Shown: positions 1-7,366, numbered from the stretch's first letter. The stretch is 15,035 nt of DNA from Opitutales bacterium (GCA_021641325.1 JAJXPD010000030.1:1-15035); one strand, 5' to 3'. Notes: generated by a model from the letters alone, not told the origin. Numbers and translations: made by a program.

Positions 1-1069
1 CAAAAAACTTGCAATTTTTCAAGTTTTGGCGGCAATCGGCATTGCTTCGCTGTCCGCCCAGACGCCCGACGCGCCTCGACAGACCGCCGCCGACCGCCTA
101 AACGACACGCTTTTCGAATGCCGCGTTCCCGGCTTCGCCCAATCAAATTACGACAGGGCGGTTTCGGTTTTGTTCTCGGCTTTCGAGAGGGAATCTGGCG
201 AGAAAATCGCGCCCGCCTCGAAGGGCAGGGTGGGGCTTAAAATCTACACGAATTCGGGGGTGGGAATGTGCACGCCGCGCGCGCTTGTAGACGCGGTGGT
301 GTCGCAGCTCGAAAAGCGCGGCTACAAGCGCGAGAACATCACGCTTGTCGATATGAGCCGCCGCAAAATGCGCGACTGCGGATTCCTCCCGCGCGTCTCC
401 GCCCTCCAAAACGGCACGCCCGACAACTACAAAGGCTCGCCGGTAGCAGACATCGAAAGCGGCAAATTCTTCGACAAAAACTGGTACTACGACAATTCGC
501 TTATGCCGAAGTCGATGAAAAACATCAACATGTCGTCCGACCTCTACAACCCCGAACTGCGCAAAAGCTACCTGCCCGTGCCGCTTTTCCTGACTGTCGA
601 TTTTTGGATTAACCTGCCCGTCATCACCGACATGGAGGGCTTGGGCGTGTGCGCTGCAATCGGCAACGCGAGCATTTGGAACATGTCGAACAACGAGAGG
701 TTTTTGAAACAGCCCGCGAACGCGTCGATGGCGGCGGCGGAAGTGTCGGCGATTCCCGAACTGCACTCGTCGAACCTGCTTACGATTTTGTCGTACGAGC
801 GCGGGCAGTTCGTTGGCGGGGCAATATTCAATTCGCGCTGCTCGTTTTCCGAAAACACAATTTTGATGAGCTCGAATCCCGTCGTCATAGACTACTTGGC
901 GTGGAACACAATCAACAAGTACCGCCGCAGCTTCGGCTTTGCGCCGATAGACCCCATGCCGCCGCTTCTGAACTACTGCAAAGAGCTTAAAATAGGAGAT
1001 TACGACATGCGCAAAATCAGGCGCGTGAACGTGCCCTACGCGCCCGCAAAAACGAAATCGGGGAAATAG
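1..1069 (+). CDS. Exported DUF362-like protein (5' partial)
   Basis: The frame is open to the left edge, so the true start lies just outside the window. The first visible residues, KKLAIFQVLAAIGIASLSAQ, look like a signal peptide with a Lys-Lys n-region, a hydrophobic core and an S-L-S-A|Q cleavage site. The start is therefore probably only one or two codons upstream, and the TTG at position 26 lies inside the signal. The mature part resembles DUF362 proteins: an early stretch (VDAVVSQLEKRGYKRENITLVD, written here as VDAVVSQLEKRGYK then RENITLVD), a central INLPVITDMEGLGVCAAIGN segment, and a C-terminal helix pair ending in GDYDMRKIRRVNV. Biochemical role is unknown for most of this family. 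I see no ferredoxin-type cysteine cluster and no twin-arginine motif in the visible part. The stop (1067-1069) is two bases before the NUDIX gene, so the two are very likely cotranscribed. The family call rests on remembered family style and is moderately sure; export is more secure. Confidence 0.7.
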   Translation, partial: KKLAIFQVLAAIGIASLSAQTPDAPRQTAADRLNDTLFECRVPGFAQSNYDRAVSVLFSAFERESGEKIAPASKGRVGLKIYTNSGVGMCTPRALVDAVVSQLEKRGYKRENITLVDMSRRKMRDCGFLPRVSALQNGTPDNYKGSPVADIESGKFFDKNWYYDNSLMPKSMKNINMSSDLYNPELRKSYLPVPLFLTVDFWINLPVITDMEGLGVCAAIGNASIWNMSNNERFLKQPANASMAAAEVSAIPELHSSNLLTILSYERGQFVGGAIFNSRCSFSENTILMSSNPVVIDYLAWNTINKYRRSFGFAPIDPMPPLLNYCKELKIGDYDMRKIRRVNVPYAPAKTKSGK

Positions 1070-1071
1070 CC

Positions 1072-1605
1072 GTGGCGGACGACATTTTCGACATTGTGGA
1101 CATGTCCGACGGCGTCGTCGGGAACGCGCCGCGCTCGGTCGTCCACGCAAAGGGGCTTTTGCACAGGGCGTCGCACGTTCTGATGTTTAAGGAAGCGGGG
1201 GCTTCGCGCGAAATACTCCTGCAAAAACGCTCGATGAGCAAGGATTTGTACCCCGGAATCTACACAACGTCGTGCTCCGGACACGTCGATAGCGGCGAAG
1301 ACTACGATACCGCCGCAGTCCGCGAAATGCGGGAGGAAACGGGGCTTTCGGTAGACATCTCTCGGCTCGAAAAAATCGGCAAAATTTCGCCCTGCGCCGA
1401 GACGGGCAACGAATTCACTTTCGTCTACGAGATGGAGTGCGACGGCTCGGAAAAATTCGAAATTCCGCCCGACGAAGTGGCGTCGCTCGACTGGGTGAAA
1501 GTGTCCGATTTCGAGCGCATGATTGCCGAAACTCCGCAAAACTTCACGCCGTCGTTTTTGCGCGTCTACAAATTTTATTTGTCGAAACGGCAAAAAACGC
1601 TTTAA
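1072..1605 (+). CDS. NUDIX hydrolase, IPP-isomerase/YfcD-like
   Basis: This 177-residue protein carries a complete NUDIX box at residues 70-92. It reads G70-X5-E76-X7-REMREETGL (84-92), which matches the GX5EX7REUXEEXGU consensus exactly; E85, E88 and E89 are the expected metal ligands or catalytic residues. The lead-in LLQKRSMSKDLYPGIY followed by TTSCSGHV is typical of the YfcD / isopentenyl-diphosphate-isomerase-like branch. Members hydrolyse or isomerise diphosphate-linked substrates, but the substrate cannot be read from sequence. No signal peptide is seen, so it should be cytoplasmic. The start is GTG at 1072, two bases after the upstream stop, with a purine-rich GGGGAAA just before it inside the previous gene, consistent with translational coupling. 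It lies 24 bases before gltX in the same direction, so it probably sits in a three-gene transcript. Confidence 0.88.
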   Translation: MADDIFDIVDMSDGVVGNAPRSVVHAKGLLHRASHVLMFKEAGASREILLQKRSMSKDLYPGIYTTSCSGHVDSGEDYDTAAVREMREETGLSVDISRLEKIGKISPCAETGNEFTFVYEMECDGSEKFEIPPDEVASLDWVKVSDFERMIAETPQNFTPSFLRVYKFYLSKRQKTL

Positions 1606-1629
1606 TTCGAAAATTTCAACATAGCAAAA

Positions 1630-2955
1630 ATGAGTAAAGTAAGAGTAAGATTTGCCCCCAGCCCCACGGGCTTTTTCCATATCGGCAGCGCGCGCACCGC
1701 GCTCTTTAACTGGCTGTACGCCAAGCACACGGGCGGAACGTTCGTGCTGAGAATAGAGGACACCGACGAAGAGCGCAATTCGGTGGAATACCTCAACATT
1801 CTCAAAGACGGAATGAAGTGGCTCGGTCTGGATTGGGACGAAGGCCCCGATGTCGGCGGCAACTACGGCCCGTATTTCCAGAGCAAACGCGCCGACATTT
1901 ACAGGGAATACCTCGAACTCCTCCGCAAAAAAGGCCGCGCGTACGACAAGGACGGCGCGGTGTTTTTCAAGGTTTCGGGCGAGGCGCAGGTGCTCCACGA
2001 CGCCGTTTACGGAGACGTCGAGCGCACCGAGGAAAAAGACTTCCCGATTTTCCGCTCTAACGGAACTCCCGTGTTCCACTTCGTGAATGTCGTTGACGAC
2101 ATCTGCATGGAAATCACAAACGTCATCAGAGGTCAGGACCACCTTACGAACACCAACAAACACATCGAACTCTTCAAGGCGTTCGACGCCCCCATGCCGC
2201 AGTTTGCGCACATTCCGCTGATTCTCAAAAGCGAGGGGCAGGGCAAGATGAGCAAGCGCGACAGAGGCGCGCTCATCGAGGAATATCAGGAAAAGAACTT
2301 CATGCCCGAAGCCGTCCGCAACTACCTTTGCATGCTCGGCTGGAATCCGAAAAACGGCAAGGAGGTAATGCCAATCGAAGAGATTATAGAGCTGTTCGAC
2401 TTTTCGGGAATCGTCAAGAGCAACGCGCGCTTCGACGAGCGCAAAATGGCGCACTTCAACACCGAACATATCCGCGCCCTTCCGCCCGCAAAATTCCACG
2501 AGCTTGCCCGCCGCGCAATGGCGGCCGAAAGCAAGGTCGATTTGGGTACGGACGAAGAATATATCGGCAAGGTTTTCGACCTTTGCCAGCCGAAAGCCGC
2601 CAACATGGAGGGGCTGCCCTCGATGGTCGAATACTTCTTTACCGAAGACTACCCGTTCGACACGGCGGGGCGGGAAAAGGTCTTCAAGAAGGGCGAACCG
2701 CTCGCGCGTCTCGACGAAGCCCTCGAACTCTTCAAAAAGCTCGAAAAATTCGACCACGACTCCATTTACAACGCCGTTTGCGAAATGGCGGAAAAGGCGG
2801 GGCGCAAGTCGAACGAATACTTCCAGATTGTCCGCTACGCCGTAACCGGACAGGCGGGCGGCCCCGACCTCTTCCCGATGCTCGAAATCTTGGGCAGGGA
2901 CAAGGTTGTAGCAAGAATAGAGGCGGCAAGGCCGAAGCTTGCGCAGGGCGCGTAG
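1630..2955 (+). CDS. gltX: Glutamyl-tRNA synthetase (glutamate--tRNA ligase)
   Basis: This is a class I aminoacyl-tRNA synthetase that charges tRNA(Glu) with glutamate in the cytoplasm. At 441 residues it is shorter than the usual 465-500. The N-terminal Rossmann fold has the HIGH motif as HIGS (17-20) within PSPTGFFHIGSARTAL. The KMSKR loop is intact at 206-210 (GQGKMSKRD). The GluRS-typical NVIRGQDHLTNTNKH segment lies at 164-177, and the C-terminal anticodon-binding part ends with GPDLFPMLEILGRDKVV. The cysteine-rich insert common in other GluRS after the second helix is absent: GRAYDKDGAVFFKV runs straight through, so no zinc site is expected there. Whether it also charges tRNA(Gln) cannot be judged here. 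The ATG at 1630 has no clear Shine-Dalgarno; the leader is AT-rich. It is followed by a strong terminator at 2982-3017. Confidence 0.96.
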   Translation: MSKVRVRFAPSPTGFFHIGSARTALFNWLYAKHTGGTFVLRIEDTDEERNSVEYLNILKDGMKWLGLDWDEGPDVGGNYGPYFQSKRADIYREYLELLRKKGRAYDKDGAVFFKVSGEAQVLHDAVYGDVERTEEKDFPIFRSNGTPVFHFVNVVDDICMEITNVIRGQDHLTNTNKHIELFKAFDAPMPQFAHIPLILKSEGQGKMSKRDRGALIEEYQEKNFMPEAVRNYLCMLGWNPKNGKEVMPIEEIIELFDFSGIVKSNARFDERKMAHFNTEHIRALPPAKFHELARRAMAAESKVDLGTDEEYIGKVFDLCQPKAANMEGLPSMVEYFFTEDYPFDTAGREKVFKKGEPLARLDEALELFKKLEKFDHDSIYNAVCEMAEKAGRKSNEYFQIVRYAVTGQAGGPDLFPMLEILGRDKVVARIEAARPKLAQGA

Positions 2956-2981
2956 GCAAAATATCTCGAAATTTTTTTTCG

Positions 2982-3017
2982 GACGGCGCGGATTTTTCCG
3001 CGCCGTCTTTTTTTTTT
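2982..3017 (+). terminator. Intrinsic terminator after gltX
   Basis: A perfect 10-bp stem, GACGGCGCGG (2982-2991) and CCGCGCCGTC (2998-3007), with a six-base ATTTTT loop, is followed by ten T's (3008-3017). It lies 26 bases after the gltX stop and ends the DUF362-NUDIX-gltX transcript. Confidence 0.95.
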
Positions 3018-3115
3018 GACTTAAACTGCCTCAAAACCGCGGCAAATGCGGCTCGGCGGCGCGGGGGGAAAAACGGGCATAGTCGGCGGAATTTTCTGGT
3101 TTTGCGGATATTTTG

Positions 3116-3134
3116 CAAATTCGGGACGAATTTG
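3116..3134. promoter_or_regulatory. Candidate operator: perfect inverted repeat
   Basis: The arms CAAATTCG (3116-3123) and CGAATTTG (3127-3134) are perfect reverse complements around a GGA spacer. The repeat sits about ten bases upstream of the best -35 for the PEP-CTERM gene and four bases before a TTGACA. The position suggests a regulator binding site; no regulator is identified, and chance is possible for arms of this length. Confidence 0.4.
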
Positions 3135-3144
3135 TTGTTGACAA

Positions 3145-3173
3145 TTCACGGACTGACCCTTTTTTGTTATCAT
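3145..3173 (+). promoter_or_regulatory. Candidate sigma-70-type promoter for the PEP-CTERM gene
   Basis: An extended -10 element, TG-T-TATCAT (TG at 3165-3166, hexamer 3168-3173), matches TGnTATAAT with one mismatch. At 17-bp spacing the -35 is TTCACG (3145-3150, four of six). A perfect TTGACA lies at 3138-3143, but its 24-bp distance to this -10 is too long for a standard promoter. Transcription would start near 3180, giving a leader of about 43 bases with the AAGGAG ribosome site at 3205-3210. Confidence 0.45.
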
Positions 3174-3222
3174 ATTAATCTTAACCCATATTACAATACA
3201 CATTAAGGAGAGAAATAAAAAA

Positions 3223-4317
3223 ATGAAAAAGGCACTGCTAATGTCTCTAATAGCGGGCGCGGCGGCGGTTTCCGCAACTGCCGCAACCGTTAGCGAAGTA
3301 AGCTCGCCCATCACCGAAGGCACGACGTTTGTCGGCGAGCAGGTGTTCGAAGGCCAGCTTGAAATCAATCAGGTTTTGCTCCAAATCGGCACGCAAGACG
3401 GCTCGCAGACGGGCGTCCTTACAATCAAAAACGAGACCGACCCTCTCGCAAACAAAGGCAGAATTCAGGTAAACAAGGGCAGCACGCTCTACGTCTATAC
3501 GGGTAATAACCCCGGTTGGAGTACGGCGTCGAAAGGCCAACGCATAGATATCTACGGCACGGTTGAAACCGCGTACGGAACAAATTCGGCGCAAATTCCC
3601 ACCGACACCAACGGCTACAACCTTGAAGTCGCCGGTTCCGGCAACGAAATGCGCGTGTTTGACGGCGGCGTTCTCAACTTCAAAAACGGCTCGATGAGGC
3701 TCAGGGACGGCGGGATTATAAACCTCAAAGAAGGTTCAAAAACAACGGTCGGAAGAATAATTTTCGGCGGCACCGGCGCTAAGCTTATCATCGGCGCCAA
3801 CGACGTTCTTTCGACGGCAAGCGGCGGCAAACCAAGCATTGTTCTCGGTTCGGCAACAAGGGGCATTATCGACGTTTCGGCGACGACAGATTTGAAGCTC
3901 GGCAATATCCAATTTCAGGGTAGGTCGTCGCTTACAATCAACTTGTCCGCCACGCACGGTCTGCTCACTGCCGCAAAGCTCGACGTAAACGAAGTAAATA
4001 CCTACCCGTTCGACGGAACGGAATCGCTTATTCTTAACGATTTCGTAAACGACACGTTCAAAATCAACGACACAAGCAACATTGAACTTGTAGGCGATGC
4101 CCTGAAAATCACGAAAATCGGCAATACTTCCGTCGTAAAAAACATTAAGCTTGTAGCATACGACAAGGACGGCAAAACGCTTTGCGGCGAAAACGAACAC
4201 TGGGAAATCCAGAACGGATTCCTCAACATCGTTTCCAACATTCCCGAACCCGCCGAATGGGCGGCGATTTTCGGCGGCATCGCGCTCGCGCTTGCGCTCT
4301 ACCGCAGACGCCGTTAA
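3223..4317 (+). CDS. PEP-CTERM sorting-domain protein
   Basis: This 364-residue exported protein has an N-terminal signal peptide (MKKALLMSLIAGAAAVSATA, then A) with likely cleavage near residue 20. It ends in a PEP-CTERM tail: IPEP (340-343), AEWAAIFGGIALALALY, then RRRR at the very end. In this family an exosortase recognises the Pro-Glu-Pro plus membrane helix and transfers the protein to the cell surface or matrix. The middle is rich in glycine, asparagine and beta-branched residues, with recurring short G-V/I-L-x-hydrophobic strands (for example FDGGVLNFKNG, RDGGIINLKEG), suggesting a beta-helix or beta-sandwich passenger. I recognise no enzyme motif. An AAGGAG lies 12 bases before the ATG. 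The gene has its own promoter candidate and terminator, so it is probably monocistronic. No exosortase gene is in the window. Surface or adhesive role is inferred only. Confidence 0.85.
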   Translation: MKKALLMSLIAGAAAVSATAATVSEVSSPITEGTTFVGEQVFEGQLEINQVLLQIGTQDGSQTGVLTIKNETDPLANKGRIQVNKGSTLYVYTGNNPGWSTASKGQRIDIYGTVETAYGTNSAQIPTDTNGYNLEVAGSGNEMRVFDGGVLNFKNGSMRLRDGGIINLKEGSKTTVGRIIFGGTGAKLIIGANDVLSTASGGKPSIVLGSATRGIIDVSATTDLKLGNIQFQGRSSLTINLSATHGLLTAAKLDVNEVNTYPFDGTESLILNDFVNDTFKINDTSNIELVGDALKITKIGNTSVVKNIKLVAYDKDGKTLCGENEHWEIQNGFLNIVSNIPEPAEWAAIFGGIALALALYRRRR

Positions 4318-4338
4318 TCCGGAATTTTTCTCATGGTC

Positions 4339-4366
4339 AAAGCCCGCATTTCGGCGGGCTTTTTTT
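4339..4366 (+). terminator. Intrinsic terminator after the PEP-CTERM gene
   Basis: The stem AAAGCCCGC (4339-4347) and GCGGGCTTT (4354-4362), with loop ATTTCG, is followed by a T run to 4366. It begins 21 bases after the stop codon. Confidence 0.92.
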
Positions 4367-4405
4367 ATTTTTGCGCGCAACTCATTCTGCTTGCGTTTGT
4401 CAAAA

Positions 4406-4411
4406 TATAAT
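4406..4411 (+). promoter_or_regulatory. Candidate -10 box for rny
   Basis: A perfect TATAAT lies at 4406-4411 in the AT-rich gap between the preceding terminator and rny. No good -35 is found at 16-18 bp; TTCTGC (4385-4390) at 15 bp is the nearest. Transcription would start near 4418, about 46 bases before the ATG. Because a terminator precedes it, rny needs its own promoter, which supports the call. Confidence 0.45.
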
Positions 4412-4463
4412 ACATTAATAGTGGAAAATTTTACTAGCGCGCTCCGCGCACCCATTCCGAAAC

Positions 4464-6005
4464 ATGAATTTCGAACTATTTGACTGGAACTCCATCGTCC
4501 TTGGCGTCTTGGCGGCGTGCCTTTTTGCCGAGTGCATCATTCTGGTGGTGCGGGTAAATTCGCTCCGCAACAAAATGGAGTCGGAGGCGGAAACAATCAG
4601 AAACGACGAACTTGTCAAATACGAGAAAAAGCGCAACGAGCTTGAAATGCTCCTGAAAGAGCGCGAAATCGAGATGAAGTCGGAGTACGAGGACATGCTT
4701 TCGCTCGCCCGCGTCGCCAAGCGCGAGCAGGACGAAAAGCTCGCCGAGGCGAAAATCCGCGTCCAAAACGCCGAACGCGCCGCCGAACGCGCCGACGCCG
4801 AATTTACGCGCTTCGCAAAAATGAAGGAGGACTACCGCAGGAAGTCGGAGGAATATGCCGTCAAACTCGCGCAGCTTGCAAAGCTCGACATCGAGGATAT
4901 TCGCGGCGACGCCAAGCGCGAAATCGAAAAGAAGTGCGTGGAAGACCTCGCGCTGTACCGCTCGGCACTCCTCGAAAAATCGAAAAAAGACGCGGACGAC
5001 GCCGCGCAGCGCATTTTGGTTGACGCCATGCAGCGCATCGCAACCTCGCTTCCGCAGTCCGTTCAGGCGTGCGCCGTTAAAATTCCCGACGACGCCATGA
5101 AAGGCAGGCTCATCGGCAGGGAGGGGCGCAATATCCGTTCGTTCGAGGCGGCTACGGGAACGACGCTCGTCATCGACGAAACGCCCGACAGCGTTTCGGT
5201 GTCGTCGTTCAATCCCGTCCGCAGGGAGGCCGCAAAAATCGCGCTCGAAGCCCTGATAGCCGACGGCAGAATCAACCCCGCGTCAATCGAGCATGCGGCG
5301 GAGTCGGCAAAGAAAAACATGGAGCAGCACGTCTACGACATCGGCTCGAAAGCCGCCGAAGACCTCGGCTTGGCGCGTGTGCACCCCGACGTTTTGGCGA
5401 CTTTGGGCAGGCTCTCTTTCCACCTTTCGCTCAACCAGAATACCCTTGCGCATTCCGTCGAAACCGCGAAACTCTGCGCGCTTATCGCGGCGGAATTGAA
5501 CTGCGACACCTCGATTGCAAAGCGCGTGGGGCTTTTCCACGACATCGGCAAGGCTCTGCCCGATTCCGACTTGTCGCACGCAAAGGCGGGGGCGGCGTTG
5601 CTTGCGCATTCGGGAGAGTCGGACACTGTTGTGAACGCGGTGGAATCGCACCACGGTGAAGTGGGAGCTGCGAGCGTATACTCGGTGATTTTGCGCGTGG
5701 CGGACACCCTTTCGGCGACGCGACCGGGGGCGAGAATGGAGGCGACCGAGGGCTATATCCGCCGAATCAAGACGCTCGAAAGCATCGCGCTTGAATTCGA
5801 CGGCGTGGCGGGCGCGTACGTTTTGCAGGCGGGGCGCGAACTGCGCGTCGTAGTTTCGCCCGACGCCGTAAGCGACGTCGAGGCGCAGGAAATTGCGGGA
5901 AAAATCCGCAGAAAGATAGAGGAGACGGTAGACAACGCCCTCGCCGTAAAAATCACCCTCATACGCGAACAACGCTTTACCGAATTCGCAAAATCCAAAG
6001 TGTAG
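4464..6005 (+). CDS. rny: Ribonuclease Y
   Basis: RNase Y is a membrane-anchored endoribonuclease that starts mRNA decay and processing. The 513 residues show the full family order: one N-terminal membrane helix (about 10-29), a long charged coiled coil (about 35-195), a KH RNA-binding domain with GRLIGREGRNIR (214-225), and an HD metal-dependent hydrolase domain. HD residues visible are H330 (TLAHSVETAKL), H359-D360 (LFHDIGKA), H396-H397 (ESHHGE) and D414 (RVADTLSATRPGARMEA). Length matches the Bacillus subtilis protein (about 520). The ATG at 4464 has no obvious Shine-Dalgarno, but it is placed exactly before the membrane anchor. It follows the PEP-CTERM terminator and converges on the GH43 gene. 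The identity is secure; it indicates RNase Y-based mRNA turnover, though RNase E may coexist elsewhere. Confidence 0.97.
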   Translation: MNFELFDWNSIVLGVLAACLFAECIILVVRVNSLRNKMESEAETIRNDELVKYEKKRNELEMLLKEREIEMKSEYEDMLSLARVAKREQDEKLAEAKIRVQNAERAAERADAEFTRFAKMKEDYRRKSEEYAVKLAQLAKLDIEDIRGDAKREIEKKCVEDLALYRSALLEKSKKDADDAAQRILVDAMQRIATSLPQSVQACAVKIPDDAMKGRLIGREGRNIRSFEAATGTTLVIDETPDSVSVSSFNPVRREAAKIALEALIADGRINPASIEHAAESAKKNMEQHVYDIGSKAAEDLGLARVHPDVLATLGRLSFHLSLNQNTLAHSVETAKLCALIAAELNCDTSIAKRVGLFHDIGKALPDSDLSHAKAGAALLAHSGESDTVVNAVESHHGEVGAASVYSVILRVADTLSATRPGARMEATEGYIRRIKTLESIALEFDGVAGAYVLQAGRELRVVVSPDAVSDVEAQEIAGKIRRKIEETVDNALAVKITLIREQRFTEFAKSKV

Positions 6006-6046
6006 CCGCCTATTTTCGGCATTTGATTCAATTTCAAGTAAAACAC

Positions 6047-6077
6047 AAACGCCGCGCGGAACATGCGCGGCGTTTTT
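6047..6077. terminator. Terminator between convergent rny and GH43 genes
   Basis: An 11-bp stem, AAACGCCGCGC (6047-6057) and GCGCGGCGTTT (6065-6075), with a seven-base loop, ends in a T run (6073-6077) for the plus strand. On the minus strand the run after the stem is TTTGTGTTTT, so it may also stop GH43 transcripts. It is strong for rny and weaker in the other direction. Confidence 0.85.
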
Positions 6078-6165
6078 CATTTAGCACTGTGCCGGCGCGT
6101 TTTTTTTGATTCGGGTAATTTAGCTTATTTTTGAATCGCGCAGGTGTCGGGGCTTTTGGTTCCTG

Positions 6166-6183
6166 CGCCGCGCCGGCGCGGCG
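6166..6183. repeat. 18-bp perfect palindrome after the GH43 stop codon
   Basis: CGCCGCGCC followed directly by GGCGCGGCG is a perfect palindrome, one base beyond the GH43 stop (minus strand). In RNA it could fold as a short GC hairpin, but no T run follows on either strand, so it is not a standard terminator. It could be a 3'-end stabilising stem or a protein site; function unknown. Confidence 0.5.
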
Positions 6184-6184
6184 G

Positions 6185-7201
6185 CTATTTCAGCGGGCGC
6201 GGCTCGACGCCCTGTTCTGTCATTTTCACGGGCAGAATTTTGCCGTCGGCGTCGAAAAACATTTTGTCTATGCAGACAACGCGGTGGTGTGTGCCGCGGT
6301 TCGGAATGGGGCGGCGGTGGTAGCAGATGTACCAGTCGTCGGTGTTCGGAATGTTTACAACGCTGTGGTGTCCCGCGCCCGTCGCAAGCGGGCGTTCCGA
6401 TTCCAAGACAGTGCCGAGCCTTTTGAACGGCCCGAACGGCGTGTCGGCAATGCCGTAGGCAACCTTGTAGTTGTTGCCCGCCCACACGCCTTCCGACCAC
6501 ATGAAATACCACTTTCCCCTGCGCTCGAACATCACCGAGCCTTCTGTGTAGCCTTCGGGGGTGATGTCTTTGTAGATAGAGCCGTCGGGCAGCTTGTCGA
6601 GCGATTTGAAGTCGTCGGCAAGTTTTACGATATTGCATTTTCCCCAACCGCCGTATGTCATGTAGTATGAATTTTTGTATTTGAAAACATACTGGTCGAT
6701 AGGCTGCGCCCCGTTGTAAAATTCGTCCACAAGCGGCTTGCCGATGAGGTCTTTGTACGGGCCTTCGGGCTTGTCGGCGACCCCGACGCCGATTCCGCCG
6801 TATTCGCGCTCTCCGAATTTGCGTTTTGCCATGTTGCCGTTTTTTTTGTCGACGGGGGTTGCGTCGTTGCAGGCAAAAAACAGAAAGTATTTGCCGTCTT
6901 TTTCAATTGAATCGGGCGCCCAGAGGGCGCGTTTGAGCCACTTTACTTCGTCTGCGGTGATTATGTTTTTGTGGTGTGTCCACGTTGCCATGTCGGGCGA
7001 CGAAAAGCAGTCAAGGAAAACCTGTTTGTCGTAGGCGTCGGAGTATGTCGCGTAAATCCAGTACTGCCCGTTGTAGATTCTTATTTGCGGGTCGGCGTAC
7101 CAGCCGCCTATGGCGGGGTTGCGCGTAGTTTTTGTCCCGCCGAATGCGCATGCGCAAAGTGTGCAGGCAATCGCAAGAATTTTCAATGTGTGTTTTTTCA
7201 T
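6185..7201 (-). CDS. Exported glycoside hydrolase family 43 protein
   Basis: GH43 enzymes are five-bladed beta-propellers, mostly alpha-L-arabinofuranosidases or beta-xylosidases acting on plant polysaccharide. Numbering from the ATG at 7201 (338 residues), the expected catalytic triad is visible: D37 in GGWYADPQI (base), D97 in WAPDSIEKDGKYFLFF (pKa modulator) and E220 in YTEGSVMFERRGKWYF (acid). GAGHHSVV (275-282) and DDWYICYHRR (288-297) are also typical. The start is placed at MKKHTLK because a signal peptide (MKKHTLKILAIACTLCACAF) begins there; the frame stays open upstream to 7321, but that stretch is not protein-like. Three cysteines (C13, C16, C18) near the cleavage site make lipoprotein anchoring possible, but the L-C-A-C box is imperfect. 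A GGAGGG lies 18 bases upstream, rather far. It is a single-domain protein with no binding module. Exact substrate cannot be stated. Confidence 0.9.
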   Translation of the reverse strand: MKKHTLKILAIACTLCACAFGGTKTTRNPAIGGWYADPQIRIYNGQYWIYATYSDAYDKQVFLDCFSSPDMATWTHHKNIITADEVKWLKRALWAPDSIEKDGKYFLFFACNDATPVDKKNGNMAKRKFGEREYGGIGVGVADKPEGPYKDLIGKPLVDEFYNGAQPIDQYVFKYKNSYYMTYGGWGKCNIVKLADDFKSLDKLPDGSIYKDITPEGYTEGSVMFERRGKWYFMWSEGVWAGNNYKVAYGIADTPFGPFKRLGTVLESERPLATGAGHHSVVNIPNTDDWYICYHRRPIPNRGTHHRVVCIDKMFFDADGKILPVKMTEQGVEPRPLK

Positions 7202-7319
7202 GGGAATTTTTCTACCGTTCCCTCCGATTTCTTGCAAGCATGAAAGCAAGAGCGGACGCCGCATTTTTTGAGGAGACGGCGAGCCTCCGCAAGTCGCGGT
7301 GCTCCGCCGCGCGGGGCGC

Positions 7320-7349
7320 AAAAAAAAGGACGCCCGAAATCGGGCGTCC
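7320..7349 (-). terminator. Intrinsic terminator after glnN
   Basis: Read on the minus strand, GGACGCCCG (7349-7341), loop ATTT, and CGGGCGTCC (7336-7328) form a perfect 9-bp stem followed by eight T's (7327-7320). It begins 17 bases after the glnN stop and separates glnN from the GH43 gene, which therefore probably has its own promoter in 7202-7319; I see no clear one. Confidence 0.93.
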
Positions 7350-7366
7350 CTGCGGATAGATGGAGA

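Noticed and set aside
26..28. TTG as the start of the DUF362-like gene
   Set aside because: It falls in the middle of a signal peptide whose Lys-Lys n-region lies in frame upstream, so the real start is outside the window.
1036..2757. 573-codon minus-strand frame over NUDIX and gltX
   Set aside because: It is the shadow of two well-supported plus-strand genes with intact catalytic motifs.
3138..3143. Perfect TTGACA as the -35 of the PEP-CTERM promoter
   Set aside because: No -10-like hexamer lies 16-18 bp away; the nearest good -10 is 24 bp downstream. It was kept only as context.
2328..3206. 292-codon plus-strand frame overlapping the gltX 3' half
   Set aside because: It is out of frame inside gltX, crosses the gltX terminator, and is Arg-rich nonsense-like sequence.
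7202..7321. Upstream extension of the GH43 gene to 7321
   Set aside because: The extra 40 residues come before a clear signal peptide and are not conserved-looking; MKKHTLK is the better start.
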